A DNA stretch of 64,000 nt. Origin: Amoebidium appalachense (Eukaryota > Ichthyosporea). The translations under genes were made by a program, and so were the position numbers. The stretch's first letter is position 1. Every line of letters starts with the position of its first letter. Of the stretch, positions 55,496 to 64,000 are shown piece by piece. The notes beneath the pieces were generated by a model that was not told the DNA's origin, searched no databases, and saw nothing but the letters and a program-made list of their open reading frames with translations. The stretch is taken from assembly GCA_963693365.1 (NCBI GenBank), contig CAVNZM010000009.1, positions 6,076,001 through 6,140,000 of the forward strand, read 5' to 3'.

Positions 55496-56566
55496 GGTGG
55501 CGGATGAAGGGTAAGTTGTCTGCTTGTGGGAGACAAGCCAGAAGTTCTAATTGATCAATTGTTTGTATGTTTTACGTTCCTTGGGCGAGGAAGAAAACGA
55601 TGGGTTTTTGCCCTGGAAAACGAGAAGAGTTGCAAAGCAGAGAATAGAAGTTTGGTAACGCTTTTTTGTGCCAGGCGCGTTGGCAAAAGAATGGAGGAAT
55701 TGTGAAAGCACACGTGTACAAGCACGCGTACGTTAAGGAAAGAGACGGCTGGAGTGCGTGCGTACGTGCGCGTGTAAGCTTGCGTTAAAGGTCGCTAAAA
55801 AACAAGGAGTTATTAATTTGTTACGATTCAGGACGCTATGGCACGCCAATTGGGCATAACCGACACAAGTGGGCATAACCGACACAAGAACATGCCCTCT
55901 CTGCACCCCTCTGCTCTACTGCTCTAGACTGACTCAGAGTTGCTTGTGCCAGTCCAGCAAGTGCATCGTCTCAATAGTAGTCTGCATACACAGTGACGTA
56001 ATAGCTTATTCAACAGCACAGATAAAGAATGGTGAATCTTGTTCTAAAAGGATACATTAACGACTAATCCCCTTGGCGCTTGTCGTACCCGGTCCAGCGG
56101 TGCAGTTGTGTTGTGTTGTGTTTGTGTTTGTTGATGTATATTTTTGAGTAGTTGAATTTTCAAATCGTACCGTTTTCCCATCGCGCTTTGTACGCACATT
56201 AAGAACGCTATTTCGGCTGAGTTACCTGCCATCACAGCGTCAAATAGCTTCATCTGTAGCCAATTAGAGAGAGATCCGGGCAAAACACACATCTCACCTG
56301 TGAGGTTTTGGATTATGGGCCCGTTTATAAGCACATTTCAAACATCAAACCTCACGTTGAGCAGGGAAAGGCAGCAAATACGCATGCCACTCGTACGTCG
56401 CTAGACACCGTTGTGACCACATCCCTCTCTCAAGGGATCCCACCCATTAAGGACCTACACACCCCCACCTGGCGATCTCGAACAATTCACACCTCAAATC
56501 ACCCCATAAAAAAAAAAAAACATTCACGCGCATCACCCGCCACCATCACATCCCCAATTACCAACC
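55496..56566. promoter_or_regulatory. Putative bidirectional promoter interval of POLR3K and NPRL2
   Basis: A 1071-bp interval between two divergent start codons. Apart from A11 at 56510-56521 it is almost free of microsatellites, unlike its surroundings. A 16-bp direct repeat (TGGGCATAACCGACAC) occurs twice at 55853-55886. No clear TATA box is seen. Confidence 0.5.
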
Positions 56567-63614
<7,048 letters not shown>

Positions 63615-63876
63615 GTACACACCACACCATGACAACTAGCCAATAAGAGTCGTCGAAATGGGTCGATCGCGTGCGGATGATTCTCATGTCTGATTCTTAC
63701 CTAGAGAACTTCCTTAAAGATAAGGGTTATGTAAAAGTTCCCGTTCTTCTGCACATTTACGCCGACACTTACGAAAATGCAGTTTAAACAACAGCCAACC
63801 ACAACTTTTCTACATATGGCATTGCAAAGACGTGCGTGGATGGGGGGGTGGGGGGGGTGGTACCGGTGGTGGTGGT

Positions 63877-63911
<35 letters not shown>

Positions 63912-64000
63912 GGGGAGGGGTGATGGTGGTGTCAGAAACGAACTGGTATGGCGCTGACATCATAGGAGTAGAAAGCATGGACCCATTGCTTGCTGTTGTA
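63615..64000 (+). other. NPRL2 intron 7, start
   Basis: Begins with the donor GTACAC. Includes unique sequence to 63840 and a GGT/poly-G tract at 63842-63918. No exon matching the NPRL2 C-terminus is present before the right edge. Confidence 0.6.

Overview
This window is nuclear eukaryotic DNA. Its genes are split into many small exons with GT-AG introns, the introns and spacers are packed with microsatellites and very long C/G homopolymers, and it carries a LINE-type retrotransposon. Two features point to a unicellular holozoan (a protist relative of animals, perhaps ichthyosporean-like): a membrane-spanning tyrosine kinase with animal-style catalytic motifs ([15 protein letters not shown]), and a cytosolic arginyl-tRNA synthetase with a metazoan-type N-terminal leucine zipper. 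The lineage is inferred, not proven.

Layout. 510-9630 (-): RARS1, ten exons, running off the left edge. 9741-15233: a LINE with ORF1, a frameshifted ORF2 and flanking 33-bp perfect direct repeats. 15234-18690: satellite and microsatellite DNA, including an array of short boxes in alternating orientation. 18690-20582: low-repeat upstream region with a TATA box and CCAAT boxes. 20583-26907 (+): SLC66A1/PQLC2-like lysosomal cationic amino-acid transporter, eight exons. 28639-38961 (+): receptor tyrosine kinase with a beta-helix-like GGA / FxxN ectodomain, eleven recognisable exons and five 1-nt frame lesions. 38962-44029: spacer with a ~450-bp foldback element. 44030-44977 (-): type II membrane glycosyltransferase-like gene. 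48110-50311 (+): protein with two CBM21 domains. 53400-55495 (-): RNA polymerase III subunit RPC10/POLR3K, complete at 108 aa. 56567-63614 (+): NPRL2, the GATOR1 subunit, running off the right edge.

Three genes touch arginine/lysosome/TORC1 biology: RARS1 charges arginine, SLC66A1 exports cationic amino acids from lysosomes, and NPRL2 restrains TORC1. Head-to-head POLR3K and NPRL2 share a ~1.1-kb promoter interval.

The most unusual signal is in how the introns are built. Several introns carry degenerate copies of the adjoining exon edge together with its splice site: acceptor-side copies upstream of an exon, donor-side copies downstream. Many acceptors sit at the end of (CA)n tracts. Together these suggest that local duplication of splice boundaries and microsatellite growth shape intron structure here. 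A fragment of the SLC66A1 last exon also lies inside an NPRL2 intron about 34 kb away.
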